Below are positions 26,338 to 35,816 of a DNA stretch of 64,000 nt, one piece after another; position 1 is the stretch's first letter; every line of letters begins with the position of its first letter. The DNA is taken from assembly GCA_964640995.1 (NCBI GenBank), contig CAZXJJ010000003.1, positions 186,001 through 250,000 of the forward strand, given 5' to 3'. The stretch comes from JAAYUH01 sp964640995. GTDB taxonomy: Bacteria > Caldisericota > Caldisericia > B22-G15. Position numbers and translations under genes: made by a program. The notes beneath the pieces are model-generated. The model saw only the letters and a program-made list of their open reading frames with translations, had not been told where the DNA came from and did no database searches.

Positions 26338-26895
26338 TTTAATAATATTAATTTTGAATTTGAATATCTACTATCTCTACATCAATTATCTCATGAGAAG
26401 TTTTAGTATCAAGATTTCATGTTGGTTCATCAGCCAAAAATAATTTTGGATTATTTACTAGTGCTCTCATAATTCCCACTCTTTGTTCTTCACCTCCAGA
26501 CAACTCAGAAGGATAATGATTAGCCCTATGTAAAAAATTCACTTTGTCTAACATTTCAAAAGCTCTTTTTCTTCTTTCTTTTTTATCTCTTATTCCATCA
26601 TAGTACAATGGAAGTGAAACATTTTCCCATGCAGTTTAATCAGGAATTAGATTATATGACTAAATACAAAACCTATTTCTTTCCTTCTAAATTTAGACAA
26701 CTCTATATTATAAATTTTGTAATATTTTCACCATTAAAAAATATATCGCCTTTTTGTAGGTAAATCTATAGTTCCTATAATATTTAAAAGAGTGGTTTTA
26801 CCAGAACCTGATGGTCCAATAATCGTTATGTAATCATGTTCACCAATAGTAAGTGTAATATCTTTTATAGCAATGACATCAACCCCCTTATTCAA
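26338..26895 (-). pseudogene. ABC transporter ATPase (LolD/MacB type), degraded
   Basis: Conceptual reading gives a MacB-type ATPase broken at several places: DITLTIGEHDYITIIGPSGSGKTTLLNIIGTIDLPTK (Walker A), a frameshift, GDIFFNGENITKF, another frameshift, IELSKFRRKEIGFVF with stops before NLIPD and TAWENVSLPLYYDG, then an open piece with LSGGEEQRVGIMRALVNNPKLFLADEPT. There the family Gly of DEPTGNLDT is a TGA stop, and NLDTKTSHEIIDV continues afterwards. At least four lesions are visible, so no working protein can be made. Confidence 0.85.
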
Positions 26896-26899
26896 AAAT

Positions 26900-28850
26900 C
26901 TTATTCCTCTTTAATAGCCTCATTTGGAGTACTAGAAGAGGCATAGTTTGCTGGTACATATAAAGATAAGTAAAGAGGTATAATAAATGATAGAATAAAA
27001 ATCATTAAAATTGATAAATATAAGTTAAACAAAATTTCCCTGTCTAGAATAAACTATTGCCTCAATATCATCTTTTATATAATTAACTTCACCATCATCT
27101 TTATCTGGATATCTTGTTTTAAGAATATTCAAAGCTTTATCAATAAGATTCTTTTATCCTCATTCTTAGCTTTTATTAAAAAATATGCATAATAGTTTAT
27201 AGGAGTGTATTGAGAAGCGGAATCCTCAATAGATATATAAATAGTTTTATCAATTAGGTTTGAATGCTTATTTAATATACCAACTATTTTTCTTCCTAAA
27301 AATTCATCACCTATTTTGAGAAAACTTTTTTATAAATTTCATATCCAACAACAAACATATCAAAATATGTATCATTAATACAATTACCTTCTTTTAATGA
27401 AAAATTATAAATAAATGGAAAATCCTCAGTTGCTCCAGATAATCTAAGTGTATATTTCTCTTTATCAATAGATAGATTAAAGGGTTCAGTAATAATTCTA
27501 AAACCTATATAAGCTTCATCTTTTAAATATCTCTTTAGTTCTAGATAGTCTTCAAAATCATAAGTTGGTGCATTTTTAAATTTTTGAGATGTTGTTAGTC
27601 ATGGCACAATTCTATAGGTATCAATTGAAATGTCATTAATCAAGTTTAAGGTTGTTTTTCTTAAGTTAATTATCGATGAAAATGAAGTAAAGGTTATTGA
27701 CATACTCAAGGTTATAATTAATAAAAGAATAATAATTTGAATTTGTATTCTCTTTTCTATTTTAGGCATTTTAATTAATAAAGCAGGGGGCTCCTTTAAA
27801 CTATGAATGACAGAAATTGTTGAAATAAGTATTGTCATCAACAGTAGAATAACCAACGAACTAATTACATAATATAAACAATTTTTATATTTTAGGTATA
27901 AGTTAAGGATATATCAAAAATAATAAAACTAGAAACAGTTAACAAATTGATTAAAATAGTTAAAATAGTTATTATTAATATATTTGAAATTCACTCTTTT
28001 CTTATTTGAAAATACAAATTATCATTTAGGTTTATTGAATGTGAATTAACAATATAAAGAAATTTTTTTTCCAAGAATTCTTTTCTATTCTTTTTAATAA
28101 ATTTCTTTCATAACCATTTTCTGGTATTAAATAATATGTAACTTGATTCTGCAAGTTGTTCTTCACCTTTATAATTTATAATTTTTCTAATTCCTGTCTT
28201 TTTAGATGGAATTATAACACTTGAACTAAATATAATATATTCTTCTGGTATACTTTTTATTACTCCTATTATTTTATATTTTTCAATATCTTTGTCTATT
28301 AATAAATTAACTTCTTTTCCTACAAAATTATCATCGCCAAAAATCATCGTACATATTTTTTCGTTAAGCTAAACAACATTTGGGTGATTATCTTTGGTAA
28401 AACATCTACCATATTTCAACGGGAATTTTAACTCATTTATAAAATCAGGTGGAAATGAATAAACATAAACAACATTAGAATGAAATGGAATTTCTAATAC
28501 ATAATTTGTGATTAGTTCCGCTCTGTTTTATAAAAAATAAGTTTTATACCTTTTAAATTAATGATTTTATGAATTTCATCATCGTTCAATTTAAATTGTC
28601 TAAATTAACTTCAGGTAATGAACCAAATGTTGACATTAATTCACCAGATATCTCATAAATTAGATTTTCAAACTTTATTCATAACTCTATAAGTAGTGTT
28701 TGCATAAATTGGTGAAATAGCGCCAACATTTATTGGGAACCAAAAGGAAAATTTTTAATAAAATCTTTCAATTCTTTTTCATAAGAAAAAAAGTTGGCAA
28801 ATACATACATAAACTATATAAAGTAATTATAATTAATAATATAAATTTTT
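26900..28850 (-). pseudogene. ABC transporter permease (MacB/FtsX type), degraded
   Basis: Downstream partner of the broken ATPase. Open pieces in shifting frames are recognisable: an MacB-core-like segment FVGKEVNLLIDKDIEKYKIIGVIKSIPEEYIIFSSSVIIP (28347-28108) with the internal 'new allele' loop, a membrane segment at 27856-27599, and a last part reading LSFIIPLYLSLYVPANYASSSTPNEAIKEE near 26920-27000. Stops and frameshifts separate them. Extent is approximate. Together with the ATPase it was an efflux or lipoprotein-release type system, now lost. Confidence 0.75.
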
Positions 28851-28870
28851 TTTATGATACTATATGAATT

Positions 28871-30271
28871 ATGAAACTTAGATACCAAAGAAATATTAAA
28901 AGTTTTCTATTTTTACTTTTAATAATTTTTATTATGGCTAATTTCATAGTACTTGTTCCAAAATTCATTTTTGGAGATGAAGCATGGTCTGCAAAAATAT
29001 CATCTATGGGTATACTCTCAGCAATAAAAAATTCATTAAATGATTTTCATCCTCCTTTATATCATATAGTTTTATCACTGTTTCTTTATTTATTTCCTAA
29101 AAATGAAATTTTATTAAAAATTTTATCCCTTGTTTTTGGAACATTAAGTTTATATATTGTTCTTTTCAAATTGAATGAATTTATCGGAGAAGAAGAGTCA
29201 AAATACCTTTCAATAGTAATTGTAGTTTCTCCATTCTTTCTTTATATTATAACCCTTGTTAGAATGTATTCCCTTGCATTATTTCTCTCATCACTTTCTC
29301 TTTTATATTTCTTTAAACTCCTAAAAGGTGAAAAAAAATTTAAAATCCATTTTATAATTTCAAACATTCTTATGATGCTAACACATCACTTAACAATACC
29401 TCTCTTTTTTATTGAAATTTTTTATTTTTTAATTAAGAAAAGGTGGGGTGCTTTAAAAACCTCAATTATTTGTGGAGTTCTTTATTTACCTTTCTCTTAT
29501 ATTTTTTTAATCCAACTTAAAAGAAGGTTTGAACTTTCGAGGGGATGGGGAAATATAACTTTTGAGTCATTTTTTTCTGACTTTTTCTCATTTTTACTCT
29601 TTAACTCAAAAGGAGTGTCAATTTTAATATTATCTATTTTTATTTTCCTTATAATATTTGGATTATTTAATCTCAAAAATGAAAATAAAATTTTTATGAT
29701 TTTTTATTCTTCCACTTACTTTATAATGTTTCTTGTTATAACTAAATTATTTGGCTCACTTTATTTTCATTACATATCACTTATTATCATACCATCATAC
29801 TATTTGTTAATAGAGGGTGCCTTTTTCTTTAAAAAATATAAAGAGAGAATCTTAATTTTTTTAATAATTTTACTTTTTGTTTTTACACCAACGAGTTTTA
29901 TTAGGGGTTATCCAGAAATCTCTCAAATAAAAAGTCTTTTAAATGGAAAAAAAGTTATTTTTTTAAATAGATATGAAATGTATAGATACACATTTAATAT
30001 AAATGGAGATTTTAAATTCATAGCAGATCTTCCACTGAATAATTTTACATTTGATAATTCAAAAAAAATTGAAAATGCAATAAATTTTATAGAAAATGAA
30101 GAAAAACCTTTTATTTTTGTTTACTCTCAAGTTGGAAGTGATTTTTTAAGTTTATATGACCCAAAAGGAAAAATTAAAAATGTTTTTGAAGAAAAAAGTT
30201 CATCAAAATTAACTTTTGGTATTTATTCGGATTTAACTCTTTTCATCTATTTTTTAGAACCTATGAAATAA
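28871..30271 (+). CDS. Membrane glycosyltransferase of the GT-C fold (GT39/PMT-like)
   Basis: 466 residues with around ten hydrophobic segments. The acidic first-loop motif reads FGDEAWSAKISSMGILSAIKN (residues 37-42 hold the FGDEAW core), followed by DFHPPLYHIVLSLFLYLF, the HPPLY motif of dolichyl-phosphate-mannose-type transferases. Such enzymes use a polyprenyl-phosphate sugar outside the membrane. It stands alone between two decayed loci but is fully open, so it is under selection. No Shine-Dalgarno; a TACTAT box ends 7 nt before ATG. Confidence 0.85.
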   Translation: MKLRYQRNIKSFLFLLLIIFIMANFIVLVPKFIFGDEAWSAKISSMGILSAIKNSLNDFHPPLYHIVLSLFLYLFPKNEILLKILSLVFGTLSLYIVLFKLNEFIGEEESKYLSIVIVVSPFFLYIITLVRMYSLALFLSSLSLLYFFKLLKGEKKFKIHFIISNILMMLTHHLTIPLFFIEIFYFLIKKRWGALKTSIICGVLYLPFSYIFLIQLKRRFELSRGWGNITFESFFSDFFSFLLFNSKGVSILILSIFIFLIIFGLFNLKNENKIFMIFYSSTYFIMFLVITKLFGSLYFHYISLIIIPSYYLLIEGAFFFKKYKERILIFLIILLFVFTPTSFIRGYPEISQIKSLLNGKKVIFLNRYEMYRYTFNINGDFKFIADLPLNNFTFDNSKKIENAINFIENEEKPFIFVYSQVGSDFLSLYDPKGKIKNVFEEKSSSKLTFGIYSDLTLFIYFLEPMK

Positions 30272-30280
30272 TAATAGAAG

Positions 30281-31320
30281 TTAACTTGAAAATATAAGAG
30301 ATAAAATTGCATAGATAGATACTTTTTTAATATAATATCCCCAAGAGACCCTTATTCCACTTTTTCCAAGAATTGATAAGGCGACAACATTTGCCGAAGC
30401 ACCAATTGGTGTTCCATTTCCACCAAGTTTTGTTCCAAGAGATAAAGCCCATGCAAGAACTCCAAGTGGAATCCCTTTTAAAACACTCATATTTTTAATA
30501 ACTGGAACCATTGAAAAGGGAAGTGGAACATTATCTAAAATACTTGACAAGGAGCCTGAAATAAAAAAGGAATTGACTTGTAATAAGTTTTGGATTTTGA
30601 AAAATTTTCATTATTAAATTTGAAATTTGAGATAAAAATCCAACCTTTTCAAGAGAACCCAAAATTATAAATAGTCCTATAAAAATAAAAGTGTATCCCA
30701 ATCAATTTTTTCCCAAATATTTCTAAATCTATTTCCATTCAAAAATAATGCAAGAGAGGCTCCAATTAATCCTATAACTCCAACTGAGATGTTTATTGAT
30801 TTATGAAAAACCAAAAGAATAAATCCAAGTGAAGTTCCAATTATAGCATTTGGTGGATCTCCAACCATTGTTGCGCTTTCTCCAATGTTTGATGAAACAA
30901 TTTCAGTTAATATAAATGGAACAGGGTTAAAACCTAAAATTTTTGAAACCTCTATTGTTAAAGAAGAGATAAACATCATAACTGTGATACTGTCCTTAAA
31001 AGCGGAAAGAATGGTGGTTAATATTGAAAGTGAGATAAATAATAAAACCATATTTTTACGAAAATTTCTTACAATCCTATTTCCTATTATTTTAAAAAAG
31101 TTTACCTCTTTTAAAGTTATAACCAAAAAGTAAACATTCAAAAAAGAAGAGTTATTGCATCCTAATTTACAAATTAAAGTGCTTCACTTGGAGTTACAAT
31201 TCTTAATAAAACAAGAACAGAGGATGTAAAAAAGACTATTATTGATCTTGGCAAAAGATCAAAAATTATCAAACAGTATGAAATGATAAAAATTAAAATT
31301 GAAATAATTTCATTTTTCAT
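30281..31320 (-). pseudogene. ArsB/NhaD-type ion permease, frameshifted
   Basis: A good start (ATG 31320, AGGAG) opens MKNEIISILIFIISYCLIIFD, then stops after TPSEAL. The reading continues in other frames: DSITVMMFISSLTIEVSKILGFNPVPFILTEIVSSNIGESATMVGDPPNAIIG (30677-31141), then a frameshift, and DNVPLPFSMVPVIKNM...GTKLGGNGTPIGASANVVALSI (30281-30550). The paired GES/GDPPN and GNGTPIGASAN motifs are those of the ion-transporter superfamily containing ArsB, NhaD and the P protein. At least three frameshifts. The start overlaps the stop of the broken Usp gene (ATGA). Confidence 0.85.
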
Positions 31321-32138
31321 ATTTTCTCCTGATCACAGATGAGTAAAATTGGCTTTTCTGATAAAGTTGTTGTGCTTCTTACAATATAATCAAGTGAAAA
31401 CTCTTCTATTATATTTCTTAATTTATATTTAAATCCTTTATATCCTCTACTTCCAATTATTAAATCATGTTCTTTTGAAATTTCTAAAATTGATTTTTAA
31501 TTGATCCTCTTCAAAAATTTTATAATTTACATGAACAGAAAGTTTTTTCTGCCTCAGATTTTACTTTTTCAAAATAACTTTCAATTAATTTTTCATCTTT
31601 TATTAAAAAAGAACTAAAACAGTTCCAATGAAATTACTTGCAAATTTCAAAGAAAAAATTGTTGCATCAAAAGAAAACTAGCTTCCTGTTCTAGGATTTA
31701 ATATCTTTGGATTTTTTGATGGCTCAACCAACAAATTCATAATTAAAACAGGTATGTAAGAGTTTATCAAAATGTCTTTAGCTATGCCTCCAAGTTTTAA
31801 TCTTTTTACACCAACAGCAGAATGACTTCCAATAACAAGCAAATCTTTTTTTAACCTCTTCAAAAACCTTATCTTTAACCATTCTTTTTTTAAAATAATT
31901 TCAAAATCAACATCTTTTTCTTTCATTAAACTCTCGTACTCCTTTAATGATTTTTCTATTGGTTCATTCAAATAATCTTCATAAAGTTTTATAACTCTAC
32001 CTAAGAATTTTGATTTATCTACAACTGAAAGAATATAAAATTTTGAATCTTTAAAACTCTTTGTAAGATAATTTAAAATATCTTTCACTCTTTTGATGGT
32101 TCAAGTGAAACAAGAATTCTTTCAAATAATTTATTCAT
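31319..32138 (-). pseudogene. Tandem universal stress protein (UspA), frameshifted
   Basis: Starts at ATG 32138 as MNKLFERILVSLEPSKE, hits TGA, and continues in another frame (32088-31678) to the first Usp domain's ATP site, DLLVIGSHSAVGVKRLKLGGIAKDILINSYIPVLIM. A second Usp domain follows with more frame breaks and ends LIIGSRGYKGFKYKLRN...SEKPILLICDQEKI. The GxxGx9GS/T site is recognisable in the first domain. The final stop shares bases with the ATG of the permease, so usp and permease were one operon, lost together. Confidence 0.82.
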
Positions 32139-32178
32139 GAAAATATTATATAATAAAAAAGATTGAATTGGAGGTAAT

Positions 32179-32574
32179 ATGAAAATATATTTTGCCTTTT
32201 CAATAAGAGGAAGTAAAAGAGACGATAGTTTAATAAAAGAAATTTATGATTTTTTAAAAGAGAAGGGACACTCAATAACAACAGAGTTTAATATTATTCA
32301 GACATATTCAGAGAAAATCTTGTCAGATTATGATATTTATAAAAGAGACATTGAAGCACTTTTAGATTCAGAAGTTCTTCTTGCAGATGTAAATTCTCCA
32401 TCTCTTGGAGTTGGTTTTGAAATTGCTTATGCCCTTTTAAACAAAAAGAGAGTAATTGCATTTATTGAAGAGAATAAGGTTCTTTCAGCAATGATAAATG
32501 GTAATCCAAAAATAACATTGATTAGATACAAAAATTTAGATGACCTCAAAGAAAAATTAAATAAATATCTTTAA
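32179..32574 (+). CDS. Nucleoside 2-deoxyribosyltransferase / DNPH1-like hydrolase
   Basis: 131 residues. MKIYFAFSIRGSKRDDSLIKEIYDFLKEKGH at the start matches the 2'-deoxynucleoside 5'-phosphate N-hydrolase (DNPH1/Rcl) and N-deoxyribosyltransferase family; YDIYKRDIEALLDSEVLLADVNSPSLGVGFEIAYALL holds the catalytic Glu (GVGFE) and the Asp-Asn/Asp pair. Such enzymes split the glycosidic bond of deoxynucleotides and may clean the nucleotide pool. A GGAGG site lies before ATG. It diverges from the broken usp gene. Confidence 0.85.
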   Translation: MKIYFAFSIRGSKRDDSLIKEIYDFLKEKGHSITTEFNIIQTYSEKILSDYDIYKRDIEALLDSEVLLADVNSPSLGVGFEIAYALLNKKRVIAFIEENKVLSAMINGNPKITLIRYKNLDDLKEKLNKYL

Positions 32575-32586
32575 AAGAGGTGATTT

Positions 32587-33072
32587 ATGCAAGAAAAACT
32601 TTTTGAAGAAATCATTCAAATTGCAATTGTTGTTGAAAATTTAGAGAAATCCTTAAAAACTTTTAATGATGAGTATGGGATTGGTCCTTGGGAGATTTAT
32701 AAAATTGATAAAGATACTACTATTGTTATGAAAAGAAATGGGGAAAGGAAAGAATTTGATTATATTGTCGCAATGTGTGAAATTGGAAATGTTGAACTAG
32801 AACTTGTACAACCTATTGATGAAAATAGTGTTTATTATGAATTTTTAAAAAATCATGGACCAGGTCTTCATCATATAGGATTTAAAATAAAGGATTTTAA
32901 TAAAGTAAATGATTTTTTTAATAAAAAAGGAATAACTCCTCATCAAAGTTGAGTTTGGAGTGGAAAATTTTTTGCACACTTGAAAACAGAAAAGGACCTT
33001 AATTTTGTTTTAGAAATTTTCAATAAAACTGAAAATTATAAAAAACCAGAACCAATCAAAAGATACCCTTAA
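32587..33072 (+). pseudogene. VOC/glyoxalase-family protein with one in-frame TGA
   Basis: The first 121 residues (EIIQIAIVVENLEKSLKTFNDEYGIGPWEIYK...GPGLHHIGFKIKD) are a methylmalonyl-CoA-epimerase-like VOC domain with the metal His in HHIGF. At 32950-32952 TGA interrupts TPHQS and the same frame resumes at once as VWSGKFFAHLKTEKDLNFVLEIFNK down to TAA 33070-33072, completing a normal length of 161 codons. The stop falls where relatives have Gly (QSG-x-W). No frame change is needed, so a single G-to-T change (GGA to TGA) explains it. The truncated form would lack the last beta strands and metal ligand. Confidence 0.75.
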
Positions 33073-33083
33073 AGGAGCATATA

Positions 33084-34256
33084 ATGGAAGAGTTAAAAAA
33101 TTTTGTTAAAAAAATTGATAGAAAGATTATAACTCACAGAAGAAATCTTCATAAAATTCCAGAAATAGGATTAAACTTACCAAAAACCAAAAATTATATT
33201 ATTAATGAATTAAAAAAGCTTGGATTTGAAATCAAGGAATATAAATCATGTTCAGGAATAAGTGCAACAATAGGAAAAAGCATTAATAAAGTCATTGCAT
33301 TAAGAAGTGATATGGACGCATTGCCTATTAAAGAAGAAACAGGGCTATCTTATTCATCTAAAAATGAAAATATGCATGCATGTGGACATGATGGTCATAT
33401 GGCAATAATTTTAGGTGTCGCAAGAGTTTTAAAGGAGTTTGAAGACAAATTAAATGGATCTGTAAAATTAATTTTTCAACCTGGAGAAGAAAAAGAAGGT
33501 GGGGCAAAACTTCTTATTGAAGAAGGTGTTCTTGAAAATCCAAAACCTGATGTTATTTTAGGAATTCATGTTGGAAATTTCATTGATGAAATTGATAATG
33601 GAGTGATGGGTTTATATAAAGGTCCTTTTATGGCTTCAATTGATAGATTTAAAATTTTAATTATAGGAAAAGGATCACATGGAGCAACTCCAAATAAAGG
33701 AATTGATTCAATTTATATTGCATCTCAAATTATTCTATCAATTCAAGAAATTGTATCAAGAGAAATTGAGGTTTTTTCACCATCAGTAATTAGTTTTGGA
33801 AAAATCTCTGGTGGTACTTCTTATAATGTAATTCCAGATAGTGTTGAAATTGAAGGAACAGTGAGAACTTTAGATGAAGATATAAGAATATATATTAGAA
33901 ACAGAATGGAAGAGATGATTTCAAATATAACAAAAGGTTTCAGGGGAAATTATCAATTTGAATATCATTTTGGTTATCCAGTTGTAGTTAATGATTCAAA
34001 TTTAGTTGATAAATTTTATGAAACAACTAAAAAAATAATCGATGAAAATAGAATAAAATTTTTAACTAAACCAACAATGGTAGGAGAAGATTTTTCTTAT
34101 TACACTCAAAATATACCGGGTTTATATATTTTCTTATCATCCAAAAAAGAAGAGCATCCATATCCCCATCACAATTCAAAATTTGATATAGATGAAAATG
34201 TTCTTCCAATTGGAACTCTTGCTCTTTCTAATTTTGTGTTTGATTATTTAAAATAA
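33084..34256 (+). CDS. M20D-family amidohydrolase (IAA-amino-acid hydrolase/hippurate hydrolase-like)
   Basis: 390 residues. HRRNLHKIPEIGLNLPKT opens it; metal ligands are in MHACGHDGHMAIILG (Cys and His), PGEEKEGGAKLLIEEG (Glu pair), GIHVGNF (His) and HHNSKFDIDENVLP (last His). The lid domain has GKGSHGATPNKGIDSI. Family members cleave N-acyl or N-carbamoyl amino acids. It lies next to a branched-chain amino-acid transporter on the other strand. Ribosome site AAAGGAGC. Confidence 0.92.
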   Translation: MEELKNFVKKIDRKIITHRRNLHKIPEIGLNLPKTKNYIINELKKLGFEIKEYKSCSGISATIGKSINKVIALRSDMDALPIKEETGLSYSSKNENMHACGHDGHMAIILGVARVLKEFEDKLNGSVKLIFQPGEEKEGGAKLLIEEGVLENPKPDVILGIHVGNFIDEIDNGVMGLYKGPFMASIDRFKILIIGKGSHGATPNKGIDSIYIASQIILSIQEIVSREIEVFSPSVISFGKISGGTSYNVIPDSVEIEGTVRTLDEDIRIYIRNRMEEMISNITKGFRGNYQFEYHFGYPVVVNDSNLVDKFYETTKKIIDENRIKFLTKPTMVGEDFSYYTQNIPGLYIFLSSKKEEHPYPHHNSKFDIDENVLPIGTLALSNFVFDYLK

Positions 34257-34257
34257 A

Positions 34258-34304
34258 AAGGCCAGGAAATTCAAAACACTTTTAAATAAAAATCTCCTGA
34301 CCTT
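34258..34304 (-). terminator. Terminator after livF
   Basis: On the minus strand AAGGTCAGGA (34304-34295) pairs with TCCTGGCCTT (34267-34258) through one G-U wobble, loop 27 nt, then a T run. On the plus strand the same pair would have a C-A mismatch, so it fits livF better than the amidohydrolase. Confidence 0.65.
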
Positions 34305-34314
34305 AAATTAAAAA

Positions 34315-35031
34315 CTAAAAATATGCTTTTCTTATTATTTCTTCTTTCTTTAACTCTTCTGATGTTCCTTCAGCAATAATTTGACCCTTTTGAAGATAAT
34401 ATCCATAATCAGTAATTTCAAGAGCCATAACAGCATTTTGCTCAATGAGTAAAACTGTTATACCGGTTTTATTAATCTTTTGAATTATTTCTGCTGTTTC
34501 TTGAACTAAAATTGGAGCAAGACCAAAAGATGGCTCATCAAAAATTATGAGTTTTGGATTTGCCATAAGTGCTCTTCCAATATTTAACATAGATTGTTCT
34601 CCACCAGAAAGAGTACCTGCAACCTGTGATAATCTCTCTTTTAATCTTGGAAAATGAGGAAAAACGAGTTCTTCAAGTCTTCTATCAATTTCTTTTTTAT
34701 CTTTTACAAGATATGCATCTATTTTTAAATTTTCAAGAACAGTCATTTTTGGAAATATTCTTTTTCCCTCAGGAGCAATTGAAATTCCAAGAGCGATTCT
34801 TTCAAAAGTTCTCAATCTTGTTATATCTCTGTTTTCAAAAACTATATTTCCTCCGACAACTTTAACAAGACCCAATATTGCCTTAATAAGAGTTGATTTT
34901 CCAGCACCATTACTTCCAAGAAGAGAAACAATTTTACCTTTTTCAACATTTATATTTACATCAATGAGCATTTTATTTTGACCATAAACTGTTGTTAAAT
35001 TTTTTATCTCAAGCATTAAATTTTCTTTCAT
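34315..35031 (-). CDS. livF: Branched-chain amino-acid ABC transporter ATPase LivF
   Basis: About 238 residues from ATG 35031 (AAGGAG 7 nt before). The open frame begins a little earlier, at 35049, without a good site. Walker A LLGSNGAGKSTLIKAILG, Q-loop region ISIAPEGKRIFPKMTVLENL (the EGRxxFPxxTVxENL pattern is LivF-specific), signature LSGGEQSMLNIGRALMANP, Walker B LIIFDEPSFGLAP and switch LLIEQNAVMA are all intact. It overlaps livG by 23 bp. Confidence 0.95.
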   Translation of the reverse strand: MKENLMLEIKNLTTVYGQNKMLIDVNINVEKGKIVSLLGSNGAGKSTLIKAILGLVKVVGGNIVFENRDITRLRTFERIALGISIAPEGKRIFPKMTVLENLKIDAYLVKDKKEIDRRLEELVFPHFPRLKERLSQVAGTLSGGEQSMLNIGRALMANPKLIIFDEPSFGLAPILVQETAEIIQKINKTGITVLLIEQNAVMALEITDYGYYLQKGQIIAEGTSEELKKEEIIRKAYF

Positions 35032-35815
35032 TATCCAACTCCTTACCAAAATATGCCTCTTTTACATCAATATTATTCGAAACTTCCGCATATGTGCCTT
35101 CTGCAATAACTTGTCCAAAATTTAGTGCATAAACTCTTTCAGTAACCGTACTTATAACTTTCATATCATGCTCAATTATAAAAATTGTAACATTTTTCAT
35201 TTGAGAGCGTACTTTTCCAATATCTTCCATAAGCTCCATTGTTTCATCTGCATTCATTCCAGCAGAGGGCTCATCAAGAAGAATGAGTTTTGGCTCAGAA
35301 ATCATTGCTCTACAAATTTCAACCCTTCTTCTATCGATAAATGGCAAACCTCCAACTCTAAAATAAAGTTTATTTACAAGTTCTGGATTAAAAACCTTAA
35401 GAAGATTTATTGCTTTTTCTTTGTATTCCTCAAGTTCTTTATAAAATTTTTTTCTATTAAAAAGTGCTTCACCAAAACCACTATTTTGCACAAAGTGAGT
35501 TCTAATTAAAATATTATCAAGCACTGTTAAATCAAAACATACTCTACTTGCCTGATATGTTCTTGAAATATCCTTTGTCATAATTTCATATGGCTCTTTT
35601 CCTGTTAATCTCTCGCCCAAAAAATAAAAATTTCCGCCTGTTGGTTTATAAAATCCTGTAATTACATTAAAGAAAGTTGTTTTACCACTTCCATTTGGTC
35701 CTATCATTCCAAGAATTTCATTTTCATAAATTTTTATATTTATATTTTTCAAAGCATAAAGTCCACCAAATCTCATCTCGATATTTTCAGTGTATAGTAT
35801 TATCTTCTTTTCCAT
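35009..35815 (-). CDS. livG: Branched-chain amino-acid ABC transporter ATPase LivG
   Basis: 268 residues. Walker A MIGPNGSGKTTFFNVITGFYKPTGG (livG-typical loop), ISRTYQASRVCFDLTVLDN, signature region PFIDRRRVEICRAMISEPKLILLDEPSAGMNADET with Walker B, and IFIIEHDMKVI. The signature itself reads GGLPFIDRRRVEIC, where the usual LSYGQQRRLEIA has changed; this is a visible departure in the C-loop. The rest is complete, so I still read it as functional, with the C-loop as the doubtful point. Confidence 0.92.
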   Translation of the reverse strand: MEKKIILYTENIEMRFGGLYALKNINIKIYENEILGMIGPNGSGKTTFFNVITGFYKPTGGNFYFLGERLTGKEPYEIMTKDISRTYQASRVCFDLTVLDNILIRTHFVQNSGFGEALFNRKKFYKELEEYKEKAINLLKVFNPELVNKLYFRVGGLPFIDRRRVEICRAMISEPKLILLDEPSAGMNADETMELMEDIGKVRSQMKNVTIFIIEHDMKVISTVTERVYALNFGQVIAEGTYAEVSNNIDVKEAYFGKELDNERKFNA

Positions 35816-35816
35816 A

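Noticed and set aside
32587..33072. Selenocysteine at the in-frame TGA of the VOC gene
   Set aside because: No Sec-containing VOC family is known to me, the position is normally Gly, and no clear SECIS-like hairpin follows the TGA.
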